In this document: one piece after another, positions 24,346-37,408 of the stretch
Layout: each line of letters opens with the position of its first letter
Position numbering within the stretch: the stretch's first letter is position 1
DNA from: Hyperoodon ampullatus
Taxonomy: Eukaryota > Chordata > Mammalia > Artiodactyla > Ziphiidae
DNA: 64,000 nucleotides
Direction: 5' to 3'
Assembly: GCA_949752795.1 (NCBI GenBank)
Contig: CATKHW010000422.1
Coordinates: 868,001-932,000, forward strand
The notes under the pieces: model-generated
What the model was told of the DNA's origin: nothing
Seen by the model: the letters and a program-made list of their open reading frames with translations, nothing else
The model's database searches: none
Made by a program: the position numbers and the translations under genes

Positions 24346-26084
24346 GCATAAACATGGCAGCGAGAATCAGCTCAAACCCACTATAAAAAGGAATTTCAAA
24401 AACAAAACAAAAAAACTGGGAAATTCTTTACAATTCCTTCAGGGTCTCTGATGAAAGCTGGAATGACCCTATCTACAATGACAGCTGGATGTGGCATAAT
24501 GAGGGACACTTGGGACTGAGACGATTGGTGAGATTGGGTGAGCAAATGCAGACCCTTTAAAGCAATAATGCATGGCACCCATTCCATGGGTCCGAACTCT
24601 CCAGGTTGAAGGGAATATTACTACAGCTATAACATGTGCGGGAAACCTAGAGAACGGACACACTGTGAATACGAAAGGTTTCTAAAACTCAACGAATAGT
24701 CCCTCTCCTGGTGCTCCGGTTTGACTTTCCGTCTGCTTTACTATCAACCTCCCAACTTGGAGAGACAGCCCCTTTAACCTCTTGGTTCGCACAGGTTGCC
24801 AATTTGGCAGAGGATGAAAGGGAAGAGGGAGAACCAATGAGAGAGTAGCTGTTAGGCATTTGGACGGGCACATATCACTGTAATTTCCCGGCAGGAAGAA
24901 GAATTAACCAAATTCTCAGCCACCCACCGGGAACCAGTATAGGTCCTGAACCAAAATTTTGGACTTGCGGTCAGCTCACCAAAAACGAGTTGAAAAATGG
25001 AGCTCAGGGGCACAGCAATTCACAAACTGGCCGAGTAATAAAGGACAACTCTCGTGCAAAAATCTGTTGAGGGAAGGCAACGAGGCGGACTTGAAAGTGA
25101 GGCAGAATAGCAGGAAACAGATTTCAAGAGGTACGTTGGAATTGCCTTTAAAGCACAGGAAGAGGGGCACAACTTCGACAATGACGCACTAGGCCAAAAA
25201 GGGCGTATGCGTTTTCTCCTGAATATATTCAGGAGAAAACGCATACGCCCTTTTTGGCCAAGCAAGCAAGCGGGCAATGCAAATCTGCACTACAAAGAAG
25301 TATCACTTCCCACCGGTCAAAAGGGACATCCACAAAATGTGTAAGAACAATAAAGGCAAGACAGGCCCTGGACAACAGGGAGCCTTGTTATGCTGATGGG
25401 CGGGATGTAAATTGCCAACTGCCTCTCTGGAGGAGTGCATTCTGTTCCCTAAAACAAGTAAAGAACAGAGCTACAGAGCCAAGGGCACTACCAGTCTAGG
25501 GAATATACCTTGGGAAAACTGAAAATCAATAAGACAGAGCCACCCCAAAATTTAGGGCTGCACTGCTTACAAGGACCTCAACTTGGATACACCTTAAGTA
25601 TCCCAGAAAATATAAACATGGTTCAAAAAATTGTGGTACTTATGTACGATGGAATATCCCTCAGCCATGAAATCCATGTCATAGGACCAGTAGCAGCAAA
25701 ATGGGTGGATTCAGGTACGATGATTCTAAGTGAAATAAGTCACACAGAAAAAGAAACTTATCATAAGATATCACTTATGAAGATCCTGTAAACATGGCTA
25801 CACTTGAACTGAGTTAGGAAAGAGAACAGTGTCTCACATTTAGAAAACACTCTTATGCCTGCTTAAGGGGGAAGGAGAAGTGGGGTGATGCATAAAACCA
25901 GAGTTTGATATAAGCACAGGTACCGTTCCAAAAACCAACTATGGAATAGACAAGACCTACACCGTCCTCAGTGAAAGGGACTCAAAACCCCATATTTCCC
26001 GCAGAGGAAAATATCTGACAAGTAAGAATCTTAAAACCTATGTATTGATATGTCTCCGTAAGGGAATCAAGTGTGTCTAGACTG
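24346..26084 (+). repeat. Satellite unit 15 (A)
   Basis: The palindrome at 25189-25262 has one mismatch (CTAGGCC at its left end). The CENP-B-like site is changed to GGAATTGCC. CTGCTTACAAGG near 25563 is a B-type base inside an otherwise A-type unit. Confidence 0.95.
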
Positions 26085-27822
26085 GCATAAACATGGCAGC
26101 GAGAATCAGCTCAAACCCACTATAAAAAGGAATTTCAAAAACAAAACAAAAAAACTGGGAAATTCTTTACAATTCCTTCAGGGTCTCTGATGAAACCTGG
26201 AATGACCCTATCTACAACGACAGCTGGATGTGGCATAAGGAGGGAGACTTGGGACTGAGACGATTGGTGAGATTGGGTGAGCAAATGCAGACCCTTTAAA
26301 GCAATAATGCATGGCACCCATTCCATGGGTCAAACTCTCCAGGTTGAAGGGAATATTACTACAGCTATAACATGTGCGGGAAACCTAGAGAACGGACACA
26401 CTGTGAATACGAAAGGTTTCTAAAACTCAACGAATAGTCCCTCTCCTGGTGCTCCGGTTTGACTTTCCGTCTGCTTTACTATCAACCTCCCAACTTGGAG
26501 AGACAGCCCCTTTAACCTCTTGGTTCGCACAGGTTGCCAATTTGGCAGAGGATGAAAGGGAAGAGGGAGAACCAATGAGAGAGTAGCTGTTAGGCATTTG
26601 GACGGGCACATATCACTGTAATTTCCCGGCAGGAAGAAGAATTAACCAAAGTCTCAGCCACCCACCGGGAACCAGTATAGGTCCTGAACCAAAATTTTGG
26701 ACTTGCGGTCAGCTCACCAAAAACGAGTTGAAAAATGGAGCTCAGGGGCACAGCAATTCACAAACGGGCCGAGTAATAAAGGACAACTATCGTCCAAAAA
26801 TCTGATGAGGAAAGGCAACGAGGCGGACTTGAAAGCGAGGCAGAATAGCAGGAAACAGATTTCAAGAGGTACGTTGGAATCGCCTTTAAAGCACAGGAAG
26901 AGGGGCACAACTTCGACAATGATGCACTTGGCCAAAAAGGGCGTATGCGTTTTCTCCTGAATATATTCAGGAGAAAACGCATATGCCCTTTTTGAACTAG
27001 CAAGCAAGCGGGCAATGCAAATCTGCAATACAAAGAAGTATCACTTCCCGCCGGTCAAAAGGGACATCCACAAAATGTGTAAAAACCAGAAAGGCAAGAC
27101 AGGCCCTGGAGAACAGGGAGCCTTGTTATGCTGATGGGCGGGATGTAAATTGCCAACTGCCTCTCTGGAGGAGTTCATTGTGTTCCCTAAAACAAGTAAA
27201 GAACAGAGCTACAGAGCCAAGGGCACTTCCCGTCTAGGGAATATACCTTGGGAAAACTGAAAATCAAAAACACAGTGCCGCCCCAAAATTTAGGGCTGCA
27301 CTGCTTACAAGGACCTCAACTTGGGTACACCTTAAATATACCAGGAAATGTAAAAATGGTTCAAAAAATTGTGGTACTTACGTACGATAGAATATCCCTC
27401 AGCCATGAAATCAATGTCATAAGACCAGTAGCAGCAAAATGGGTGGATTCAGGTACGATGATTCTAAGTGAAATAAGTCACACAGAAATAGAAACTTATC
27501 ATAAGATATCACTTATGAAGATCCTGTAAACATGGCTACACTTGAACTGAGTTAGGAAAGAGAACAGTGTCTCACATTTAGAAAACACTCTTATGCCTGC
27601 TTAAGGGGGAAGGAGAGGTGGGGTGATGCATAAAACCAGAGTTTGATATAAGCACAGGTACCGTTCCAAAAACCAACTATGGAATAGACAAGACCTACAC
27701 CGTCCTCAGTGAAAGGGACTCAAAACCCCATATTTCCCGCAGAGGAATATATCTGACTAGTAAGAATCTTAAAACCTATGTATTGATATGTCTCCGTAAG
27801 GGAATCAATTGTTTCTAGACTG
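26085..27822 (+). repeat. Satellite unit 16, A/B mosaic, 1738 bp
   Basis: The unit is A-type to about 26530 and B-type from about 26650. The one-base loss is at GGGTCAAACTC near 26327. The palindrome at 26927-27000 has four mismatches, mostly at its right end (GAACTAG instead of GGCCAAG). Confidence 0.9.
26520..26650. other. Subfamily A/B switch point inside unit 16
   Basis: Unit 16 still has the A-type base at CCTCTTGG (about 26516), then the B-type CCAAAGTCTC (about 26648). All later markers in the unit are B-type: TGTAAAAACCAG at about 27078, CATTGTGTTCC at about 27176 and CTGCTTACAAGG at about 27300. This fits an unequal crossover or the edge of a conversion tract joining two differently homogenised domains. 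The exact breakpoint cannot be placed more finely by eye. Confidence 0.65.
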
Positions 27823-29561
27823 GCATAAACATGGCAGCGAGAATCAGCTCAAACCCACTATAAAAAGAAATTTCAAAAACAAAACAAAAAACCTGGGAAA
27901 TTCTTTACAATTCCTTCAGGATCTCTGATGAAATCTGGAATGACCCTATCTACAATGACAGCTGGATGTGGCATAAGGCTGGACACTTGGGACTGAGAGG
28001 AATGGTGAGATTGGGTGAGCAAATGCAGACCCTTTAAAGCAATAATGCATGGCACCCATTCCATGGGTCCCAACTCTCCAGGTTGAAGGGAATATTACTA
28101 CAGTTATAACATGTACGGGAAACCTAGAGAACGGACACACTGTGAATACGAAAGGTTTCTAAAACTCAACGAATTGTCCCTCTCCTGGTGCTCTGGTTTG
28201 ACTTTCCACCTGCTTTACTATCAATCTCCCAAATTGGAGAGACAGCTCCTTTAACCTCCTGGTTCGCACAGGTTTCCAATTTGGCAGAGGATGAAAGGGA
28301 AGAGGGAGAACCAATGAGAGAGTAGCTGTTAGGCATTTGGACGGGCACATATCACTCTAACTTCCCGGCAGGAAGAAGAATTAACCAAAGTCTCAGGCCC
28401 CCACCGGGAACCAGCATATGTCCTGAACCAAAATTTTGTACTTGCGGTCAGCTCACAAAAAAAGAGTTGAAAAATGGAGCTCAGGGGCACAGCAATTCAC
28501 AAACTGGCCAAGTAATAAAGGACAACTATCGTCCAAAAATCTGTAGAGGGAAGGCAACGAGGCGGACTTGAAAGCGAGGCAGAATAGCAGGAAACAGATT
28601 TCAAGAGGTACGTTGGAATCGCCTTTAAAGCACAGGAAGAGGGGCACAACTTCGACAATGATGCACTTGGCCAAAAAGGGCGTATGCGTTTTCTCCTGAA
28701 TATATTCAGGAGAAAACGCATACGCCCTTTTTGGCCAAGCAAGCAAACGGGCAATGAAAACCTGCACTACAAAGAAGTATCACTTCCCACCGGTCAAAAT
28801 GGACATCCACAAAATGTGTAAAAACCAAAAAGGCAAGACAGGCCCTGGAGAACAGGGAGCCTTGTTATGCTGATGGGCGGGATGTAAATTGCCAACTGCC
28901 TCTCTGGAGGAGTACATTGTGTTCCCTAAAACAAGTAAAGAACAGAGCTACAGAGCCAAGGGCACTTCAAGTCTAGGGAATATACCTTGGGAAAACTGAA
29001 AATCAATAAGACAGAGCCACCCCAAAATTTAAGGCTGAACTGCTTACAAGGACCTCAACTTGGGTACACCTTAAATATCCCAGGAAATATAAAAATAGTT
29101 CAAAAAATTGTGGTACTTACGTACGATGGAATATCCCTCAGCCATGAAATCAATGTCATAAGACCAGTAGCAGCAAAATGGGTGGTTTCAGGTACGATGA
29201 TTCTAAGTGAAATAAGTCACACAGAAAAAGAAACTTATCATAAGATATCACTTATGAAGATCCTGTAAACATGGCTGCTCTTGAACTGAGTTAGGCACGA
29301 GAACAGTGTCTCACATTTAGAAAACACTCTTATGCCTGCTTAAGGGGGAAGGAGAGGTGGGGTGATGCATAAAAGAAGAGTTTGATATAAGCACAGGTAC
29401 CGTTCCAAAAACCAACTATGGAATAGACAAGACTTACACCTTCCTCAGTGAAAGGGACTCAAAACACCATATTTCCCGCAGAGGAATATATCTGACTAGT
29501 AAGAATCTTAAAACCTATGTATTGATATGTCTCTATAAGGGAATCAAGTTTGTCTAGACTG
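27823..29561 (+). repeat. Satellite unit 17 (B)
   Basis: The palindrome at 28666-28739 is perfect although its neighbours are degraded. Private or rare bases include TTTTGTACTTGCGG near 28434, GTCTCAGGCCCCC near 28391 and GCAAACGGGCAATG near 28743. Confidence 0.95.
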
Positions 29562-31298
29562 GCATTAACATGGCAGTGAGAATCAGCTCAAACCCACTAT
29601 AAAAAGGAATTTCAAAAACAAAAGAAAAAACTGGGAAATTCTTTACAATTCCTTCAGGGTCTCTGATGCAACCTGGAATAACACTATCTACAACGACAGC
29701 TGGATGTGGCATAAGGAGGGACACTTGGGACTGAGACGATTCGTGAGATTGGTTGAGCAAAGGCAGACCCTTTAAAGCACAAATGCCTGGCACCCATTCC
29801 ATGGGTCCGAACTCTCCAGGTTGAAGGGAATATTACTACAGCTATAACATGTACGGGAAACCTAGAGAACGGACACACTGTGAATACGAAAGGTTTCTAA
29901 AACTCAACGAATAGTCCCTCTCCTGGGGCTCCGATTTGACTTTCCATGTGCTTTACTATCAATCTCCCAACTTGGAGACACATCCCCTTTTACCTCCTGG
30001 TTCACACAGGTTGCCAATTTGGCAGAGGATGAAAGGGAAGAGGGAGAACCAATGAGAGAGTAGCTGTTAGGCATTTGGATGGGCACATATCACTCTAACT
30101 TTCCGGCAGGAAGAAGAATTAACCAAAGTCTCAGCCACCCACCGGGAACCAGTATAGGTCCTGAACCAAAATTTTGGACTTGCGGTCAGCTCACCAAAAA
30201 CGAGTTGAAAAATGGAGCTCAGGGGCCCAGCAATTCACAAACTGGCCGAGTAATAATGGACAACTCTCGTCCAAAAATCTGTTGAGGGAAGGCAACGAGT
30301 CGGACTTGAAAGCGAGGCAGAATAGCAGGTAACAGATTTCAAGAGGTACGTTGGAATCGCCTTTAAAGCACAGGAAGTGGAGCACAATTTCGACAATGAT
30401 GCATTGGCCAAAAACGGCGTTTGCATTTTCTCCTGAATATATTCAGGTGAAAACGCATACGCCCTTTTTGGCCAAGCAAGCAAGCGGGCAATGCAAGTCT
30501 GCACTATAAAGAAGTATCACTTCCCACCGGTCAAAAGGGACATCCACAAAATGTGTAAAAACCAGAAAGGCAAGACAGGCCCTGGAGAACAGGGAGCCTT
30601 GTTATGCTGATGGGCGGGATGTAAATTGCCAACTGCCTCTCTGGAGGAGTGCATTGTGTTCCCTAAAACAAGTAAAGAACAGAGCTACAGAGCCAAGGGC
30701 ACTTCCAGTCTAGGGAATATACCTTGGGAAAACTGAAAATCAATAAGACAGAGCCACCCCAAAATTTAGGGCTGCACTGCTTACGAGGACCTCAACTTTG
30801 GTACACATTAAATATCCCAGGAAATATAAAAATGGTTCAAAAAATTGTGGTACTTACGTACGATGGAATATCCCTCAGCCATGAAGTCAATGTCATAAGA
30901 CCAGTAGCAGCAAAATGGGAGGATTCAGGTACGATGATTCTAAGTGAAATAAGTCACACAGGAAAAGAAACTTATCATAAGATATCACTTATGAAGATCC
31001 TGTAAACATGGCTACACTTGAACTGAGTTAGGAAAGAGAACAGTGTGTTACATTTAGAATAAACACTTATGCCTGCTTAAGGGGGAAGAAGAGGTGGGGT
31101 GATGCATAAAACCAGAGTTTGATATAAGCACAGGTACCGTTCCAAAAACCAACTATGGAATAGACAAGACCTACACCTTCCTCAGTGAAAGGGACTCAAT
31201 ACCCCATATTTCCCGCAGAGGAATATATCTGACAAGTAAGAATCTTAAAACCTATGTATTGATATGTCTCCGTAAGGGAATCAAGTGTGTCTAGACTG
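29562..31298 (+). repeat. Satellite unit 18 (B), 1737 bp
   Basis: Two single-base losses are present, one in the A-rich tract near 29625 and one in GATGCATTGGCC near 30402. The palindrome at 30403-30476 is the most decayed in the window, with five mismatches over both arms. Confidence 0.95.
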
Positions 31299-33036
31299 GC
31301 ATAAACATGGCAGCGAGAATCAGCTCAAACCCACTATAAAAAGGAATTTCAAAAACAATACAAAAAAACTGGGAAATTCTTTACAATTCCTTCAGGGTCT
31401 CTGATGAAACGTGGAATGACCCTATCTACAATGACAGCTGGATGTGGCATAAGGAGGGACACTTGGGACTGAGACGATTGGTGAGATTGGGTGAGCAAAT
31501 GCAGACCCTTTAAAGCACAAATGCCTGTCACCCTTTCCATGGGTCCCAACTCTCCAGGTTGAAGGGAATATTACTACAGCTATAACATGTACAGGAAACC
31601 TAGAGAACGGACACACTGTGAATACGAAAGGTTTCTAAAGCTCAACGAATTGTCCCTCTCCTGGTGCTCCGGTTCGACTTTCCATCTGATTTACTATAAA
31701 TCTCCCAACTTGGAGACACAGCCCCTTTAACCTCCTGGTTCACACAGGTTGCCAATTTGGCAGAGGATTAAAGGGAAGAGGGAGAACCAATGAGAGAGTA
31801 GCTGTTAGGCATTTGGACCGGCACATATCACTGTAATTTCCCGGCAGGAAGAAGAATTAACCAAAGTCACAGCCACCCACTGGGAACCGGTATAGGTCCT
31901 GGACCAAAATTTTGGACTTGCGGTCAGCTCACCAAAAACGAGTTGAAAAATGGAGCTCAGGGGCACAGCAATTCACAAACTGGCCGAGTAATAAAGGACA
32001 ACTATCGTCCAAAAATCTGTTGAGGGAAGGCAACGAGGCGGACTTGAATGCGAGGCACAATAGCAGGAAACAGATTTCCAGAGGTACGTTGGAATCGCCT
32101 TTAAAGCACAGGCAGAGGGGCACAACTTCGACAATGATGCACTTGGCCAAAAAGGGCGTATGCGTTTTCTCCTGAATATATTCAGGAGAAAACTTATATG
32201 CCCTTTTTGGCCAAGCAAGCAAGCGGGCAATGCAAATCTGCACTACAAAGAAGTATCACTTCCCACCGGTCAAAAGGGACATTCACAAAATGTGTAAAAA
32301 CCAGAAAGGCAAGACAGGCCCTGGAGAACAGGGAGCCTTGTTATGCTGATGGGCGGGATGTAAATTGCCAACTGCCTCTCTGGAGGAGTACATTGTGGTC
32401 CCTAAAACAAGTAAAGAACAGAGCTACAGAGCATGGGCACTTCAAGTCTAGGGAATATACCTTGGGAAAACTGAAAATCAATAAGACAGAGCCGCCCCAA
32501 AATTTAGGGCTGCACTGCTTACAAGGACCTCAACTTGGGTACACCTTAAATATCCCAGGAAATATAAAAATGGTTCAAAAAATTGTGGTACTTACGTACG
32601 ATGGAATATCCCTCAGCGGTGAAATCAATGTCATAAGACCAGTAGCAGCAAAATGGGTGGATTCAGGTACGATGATTCTAAGTGAAATAAGTCAAACAGA
32701 AAAAGAAACTTATCATAAGATATCACTTATGAAGATCCTGTAAACATGGCTACACTTGAACTGAGTTAGGAAAGAGAATAGTGTCTCACATTTAGAAAAC
32801 ACTCTTATCCCTGCTTAAGGGGGAAGGAGAGGTGGGGTGATGCATAAAACCAGAGTTTGATATAAGCACAGGTACAATTCCAAAAACCAACTATGGATTA
32901 GACAAGACCTACACCTTCCTCAGTGAAAGGGACTCAAAACCCCATATTTCCCGCAGAGGAATATATCTGACTAGTAAGAATCTTAAAACCTATGTATTGA
33001 TATGTCTCCGTAAGGGAATCAAGTGTGTCTAGACTG
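31299..33036 (+). repeat. Satellite unit 19 (B), 1738 bp
   Basis: A one-base loss at GAGCATGGGCAC near 32431 joins two frames (see 32198-32743). The palindrome at 32142-32215 has three right-arm mismatches (AACTTATATGCCC). GGATTAAAGGG near 31766 is private. Confidence 0.95.
32198..32743 (+). other. Fused 181-codon ATG frame in unit 19, probably chance
   Basis: Substitutions in the right arm of the unit 19 palindrome create an ATG at 32198. A one-base deletion near 32431 (GAGCATGGGCAC) joins two frames that are separate in the other units. The result is 181 codons ending at the usual TAA. The protein has no family I recognise; its C-terminal 93 residues are the recurrent frame described for unit 2. 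It is the longest ATG frame I can support here, but it arises from decay, not from a conserved gene. Confidence 0.5.
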
Positions 33037-34775
33037 GCATAAACATGGCAGTGAGAATCAGCTCAAACCCAGTATAAAATGGAATTTCAAAAACAAAACA
33101 AAAAAACTGGGAAATTCTTTACAATTCCTTCAGAATCTCTGATGAAACCTGGAATGACCCTATCTACAACGACAGCTGGATGTGACATAAGGCTGGACAC
33201 TTGGGACTGAGAGGATTGGTGAGATTGGGTGAGCAAATGCAGACCCTTTAAAGCAATAATGCATGGCACCCATTCCATGGGTCCCAACTCTCCAGGTTGA
33301 AGGGGATATTAGTACAGTTATAACATGTACGGGAAACCTAGAGAACGGACACACTGTGAATACGAAAGGTTTCTAAAACTCAACGAAAAGTCCCTCTCCT
33401 GGTGCTCCGGTTTGACTTTCCACCTGCTTTACTATCAACCTCCCAACTTGGAGAGACAGACCCTTTAACCTCCTGGTTCGCACAGGTTGCCAATTTGGCA
33501 GAGGATGAAAGGGAAGAGGGAGAACCAATGAGAGAGTAGCTGTTAGGCATTTGGACGGGCACATATCACTGTAATTTCCCGGCAGGAAGAAGAATTACCC
33601 AAAGTCTCAGCGCCCAACCGGGAACCAGCATAGGTCCTGAACCAAAATTTTGGACTTGCGGTCAGCTCACCAAAAACGAGTTGAAAAATGGAGCTCAGGG
33701 GTACAGCAATTCACAAACTGGCCGCGTAATAAAGGACAACTATCGTCCAAAAATCTGTTGAGGGAAGGCAACGAGGCGGACTTGAAAGCGAGGCAGAATA
33801 GCAGGAAACAGATTTCAAGAGGTACGTTGGAATCACCCTTAAAGCACAGGAAGAGAGGCACAACTTCGACAATGATGCACTTGGCCAAAAAGGGCGTATG
33901 CGTTTTCTCCTGAATATATTCAGGAGAAAACGCATACGCCCTTTTTGGCCAAGCAAGCAAGCGGGCAATGCAAATCTGCACTACAAAGAAGTATCACTTC
34001 CCACCGGTCAAAAGGGACATCCACAAAATGTGTAAAAACCGGAAAGGCAAGACAGGCCCTGGAGAACAGGGAGCCTTGTTATGCTGATGGGCGGGATGTA
34101 AATTGCCAACTGCCTCTCTGGAGGAGTGCATTGTGTTCCCTAAAACAAGTAAACAACAGAGCTACAGAGCCAAGGGTACTTCCAGTCTAGGGAATATACC
34201 TTGTGAAAACTGAAAATCAATAAGACAGAGCCACCCCAAAATTTAGGGCTGCACTGCTTACAAGGACCTCAACTTGGGTACACCTTAAATATCCCAGGAA
34301 ATATAAAAATGGTTCAAAAAATTGTGGAACTTACGTAAGGTGGAATATCCCTCAGCCATGAAATCAATGTCATAAGACCAGTAGCAGCAAAATGGGTGGA
34401 TTCAGGTACGATGATTCTAAGTGAAATAAGTCACACAGAAAAAGAAACTTATCATAAGATATCACTTATGAAGATCCTGTAAACATGGCTATACTTGAAC
34501 TGAGTTAGGAAAGAGAACAGTGTCTCACATTTAGAAAACACTCTTATGCCTGCTTAAGGGGGAAGGAGAGGTGGGGTGATGCATAAAACCAGAGTTTGAT
34601 ATAAGCACAGGTACCATTCCAAAAACCAACTATGGAATAGACAAGACCTACACCTTCCTCAGTGAAAGGGACACAAAACCCCATATTTCCCGCAGAGGAA
34701 TATATCTGAATAGTAAGAATCTTAAAACCTATGTATTGATATGTCTCCGTAAGGGAATCAAGTGTGTCTAGACTG
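33037..34775 (+). repeat. Satellite unit 20 (B)
   Basis: The palindrome at 33880-33953 is perfect. The 3' part, from about 34140, matches unit 24 (CCTTGTGAAAACTG, GTGGAACTTACG, GGCTATACTTG). The conserved frame is stopped by ACGTAAGG near 34332. Confidence 0.95.
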
Positions 34776-36230
34776 GCATAAATATGCAGCGAGAATCAGC
34801 TCAAAGCCACTATTAAAAGGAATTTCAATAATAAAAAAAAAAAAGTGGGAAATTCTTTACAATTCCTTCAGGGTCTCTGATGAAACCTGGAATGACCCTA
34901 TCTACAACGACAGCTGGATGTGGCATAAGGCTGGACACTTGGGACTGAGAGGATTGGTGAGATTGGGTGAGCAAATGCAGACCCTTTAAAGCAATAATGC
35001 ATGGCACACATTCCATGGGTCCCAACTCTCCAGGTTGAAGGGAATATTACTACAGATATAACATGTACGGGAATCCTAGAGAACGGACACACTGTGAATA
35101 CGAAAGGTTTCTAAAACTCAACGAATAGTCCCTCTCCTGGTGCTCCGGTTTGACTTTCCATCTGCTTTACTATCAACCTCCCAACTTGGAGAGACAGCCC
35201 CTTTAACCTCCTGGTTCGCACAGGTTGCCAATTTGGCAGAGGATGAAAGGGAAGAGGGAGAACCAATGAGAGAGTAGCTGATAGGCATTTGGACGGGCAC
35301 ATATCACTGTAATTTCCCGGCAGGAAGAAGAATTAACCAAAGTCTCAGCCCCCCACCGGGAACCAGTATAGGTCCTGAACCAAAATTTTGGACTTGCGGT
35401 CAGCTCACCAAAAACGAGTTGAAAAATGGAGCTCAGGGGCACAGCAATTCACAAACTGGCCGAGTAATAAAGGACAACTATCGACCAAAAATCTGTTGAG
35501 GGAAGGCAACGAGGCGGACTTGAAAGCGAGGCAGAATAGCAGGAAACAGATTTCAAGAGGTACGTTGGAATCCCCTTTAAAGCACAGGAAGAGAGGCACA
35601 ACTTCGACAATGATGCACTTGGCCAAAAAGGGCGTATGCATTTTCTCCTGAATATATTCAGGAGAAAACGCATACGCCCTTTTTGGCCAAGCAAGCAAGC
35701 GGGCAATGCAAATCTGCACTACAAAGAAGTATCACTTCCCACCGGTCAAAAGGGACATCCACAAAATGTGTAAAAACCAGAAAGGCAAGACAGGCCCTGG
35801 AGAACAGGGAGCCTTGTTATGCTGATGGGCGGGATGTAAATTGCCAACTGCCTCTCTGGAGGAGTACATTGTGTTCCCTAAAACAAGTAAAGAACAGAGC
35901 TACAGAGGCAAGGGCACTTCCAGTCTAGGGAATAAACCTTGGGAAAATTGAAGATCAATAAGACAGAGCCACCCCAATATTTAGGGCTCCACTGCTTACA
36001 AGGACCTCAACTTGGGTACACCTTAAATATCCCAGGAAATATAAAAATGGTTCAAAAAATTGTGGTACTTACGTACGATGGAATATCCCTCAGCCATGAA
36101 ATCAATGTCATAAGACCAGTAGCAGCAAAATGGGTGGATTCAGGTACGATGATTCTAAGTGAAATAAGTCACACAGAAAAAGAAACTTATCATAAGATAT
36201 CACTTATGAAGATCCTGTAAACATGGCTAC
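34140..36230 (+). repeat. Four-unit higher-order repeat, copy 1 segment
   Basis: The end of unit 20 and most of unit 21 recur 6,955 bp downstream, at about 41095-43190. Shared rare variants, in order, include CCTTGTGAAAACTG, GTGGAACTTACG, GGCTATACTTG, ATAAATATGCAGCG, GCTGATAGGC, ATCGACCAAAA, AATCCCCTTT, AATAAACCTTGGG and GGGCTCCACTGC. This points to duplication of a four-unit block. Confidence 0.8.
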
Positions 36231-36513
36231 ACTTGAAGTGAGTTAGGAAAGAGAACAGTGTCTCACATTTAGAAAACACTCTTATGCCTGCTTAAGGGGG
36301 AAGGAGAGGTGGGGTGATGCATAAAACCAGAGTTTGATATAAGCACAGGTACCATTCCAAAAACCAACTATGGAATAGACAAGACCTACACCTTCCTCAG
36401 TGAAAGGGACTCAAAACCCCATATTTCCCGCAGAGGAATATATCTGAATAGTAAGAATCTTAAAACCTATGTATTGATATGTCTCCGTAATGGAATCAAG
36501 TGTGTCTAGACTG
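34776..36513 (+). repeat. Satellite unit 21 (B), 1738 bp
   Basis: It starts ATAAATATGCAGCG, missing one base, and has CAAAGCCACTATTAAAAGG and a long A-run, all shared with unit 25. The palindrome at 35618-35691 has one mismatch (TATGCATTTTC), also shared with unit 25. Confidence 0.95.
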
Positions 36514-37408
36514 GCATAAACATGGCAGCGAGAATCAGCTCAAACCCACTATAAAAAGGAATTTCAAAAATAAAACAAAACAACTGGGAAATTCTTTACA
36601 ATTCCTTCAGGGTCTCTGATGAAACCTGGAATGACCCTATCTACAACGACAGCTGGATGTGGCATAAGGCTGGACACTTGGGACTGAGAGGATTGGTGAG
36701 ATTGGGTGAACAAATGCAGACCCTTTAAAGCAATAATGCATGGCACACATTCCATGGGTCCCAACTCTCCAGGTTGAAGGGAATATTACTACAGATATAA
36801 CATGTACGGGAATCCTAGAGAACGGACACACTGTGAATACGAAAGGTTTCTAAAACTCAACGAATAGTCCCTCTCCTGGTGCTCCGGTTTGACTTTCCAT
36901 CTGCTTTACTCTCAACCTCCCAACTTGGAGAGACAGCCCCTTTAACCTCCTGGTTCGCACAGGTTGCCAATTTGGCAGAGGATGAAAGGGAAGAGGGAGA
37001 ACCAATGAGAGAGTAGCTGTTAGGCATTTGGACGGGCACATATCACTGTAATTTCCCGGCAGGAAGAAGAATTAACCAAAGTCTCAGCCCCCCACCGGGA
37101 ACCAGCATAGGTCCTGAACCAAAATTTTGGACTTGCGGTCAGCTCACCTAAAAGGAGTTGAAAAATGGAGCTCAGGGGCACAGCAATTCACAAACTGGCC
37201 GAGTAATAAAGGACAACTATCGTCCAATAATCTGTTGAGGGAAGGCAACGAGGCGGACTTGAAAGCGAGGCAGAATAGCAGGAAACAGATTTCAAGAGGT
37301 ACGTTGGAATCGCCTTTAAAGCACAGGAAGAGAGGCACAACTTCGACAATGATGCACTTGGCCAAAAAGGGCGTATGCGTTTTCTCCTGAATATATTCAG
37401 GAGAAAAC
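36010..37408 (+). repeat. Recent single-unit duplication, copy 1
   Basis: From late unit 21 to the palindrome of unit 22 I found no difference, reading line by line, from the sequence 1,739 bp downstream. Shared rare bases include GAAGTGAGTTAGG, CCGTAATGGAATC, AAATAAAACAAAACAACTGG and TCACCTAAAAGGAG. Confidence 0.7.

Larger units (their letters stand above)
1..26530 (+). repeat. Subfamily A block (units 1 to early 16)
   Basis: These units share diagnostic bases: CCTCTTGG before the TTCGCACAGG stretch, CCAAATTCTC, TGTAAGAACAA, GCATTCTGTTCC, CACTACCAGTC, AAGTATCCCAGAAAAT, ATAAACATGGTTC and GAGGAAAATATCTG. Block A is internally very uniform. Sub-blocks are visible: units 1-9 have CCTCAGCGAAAG and units from 10 onward have CCTCAGTGAAAG. 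Units 11-15 have GACGCACTTGG where the others have GATGCACTTGG. Confidence 0.85.
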
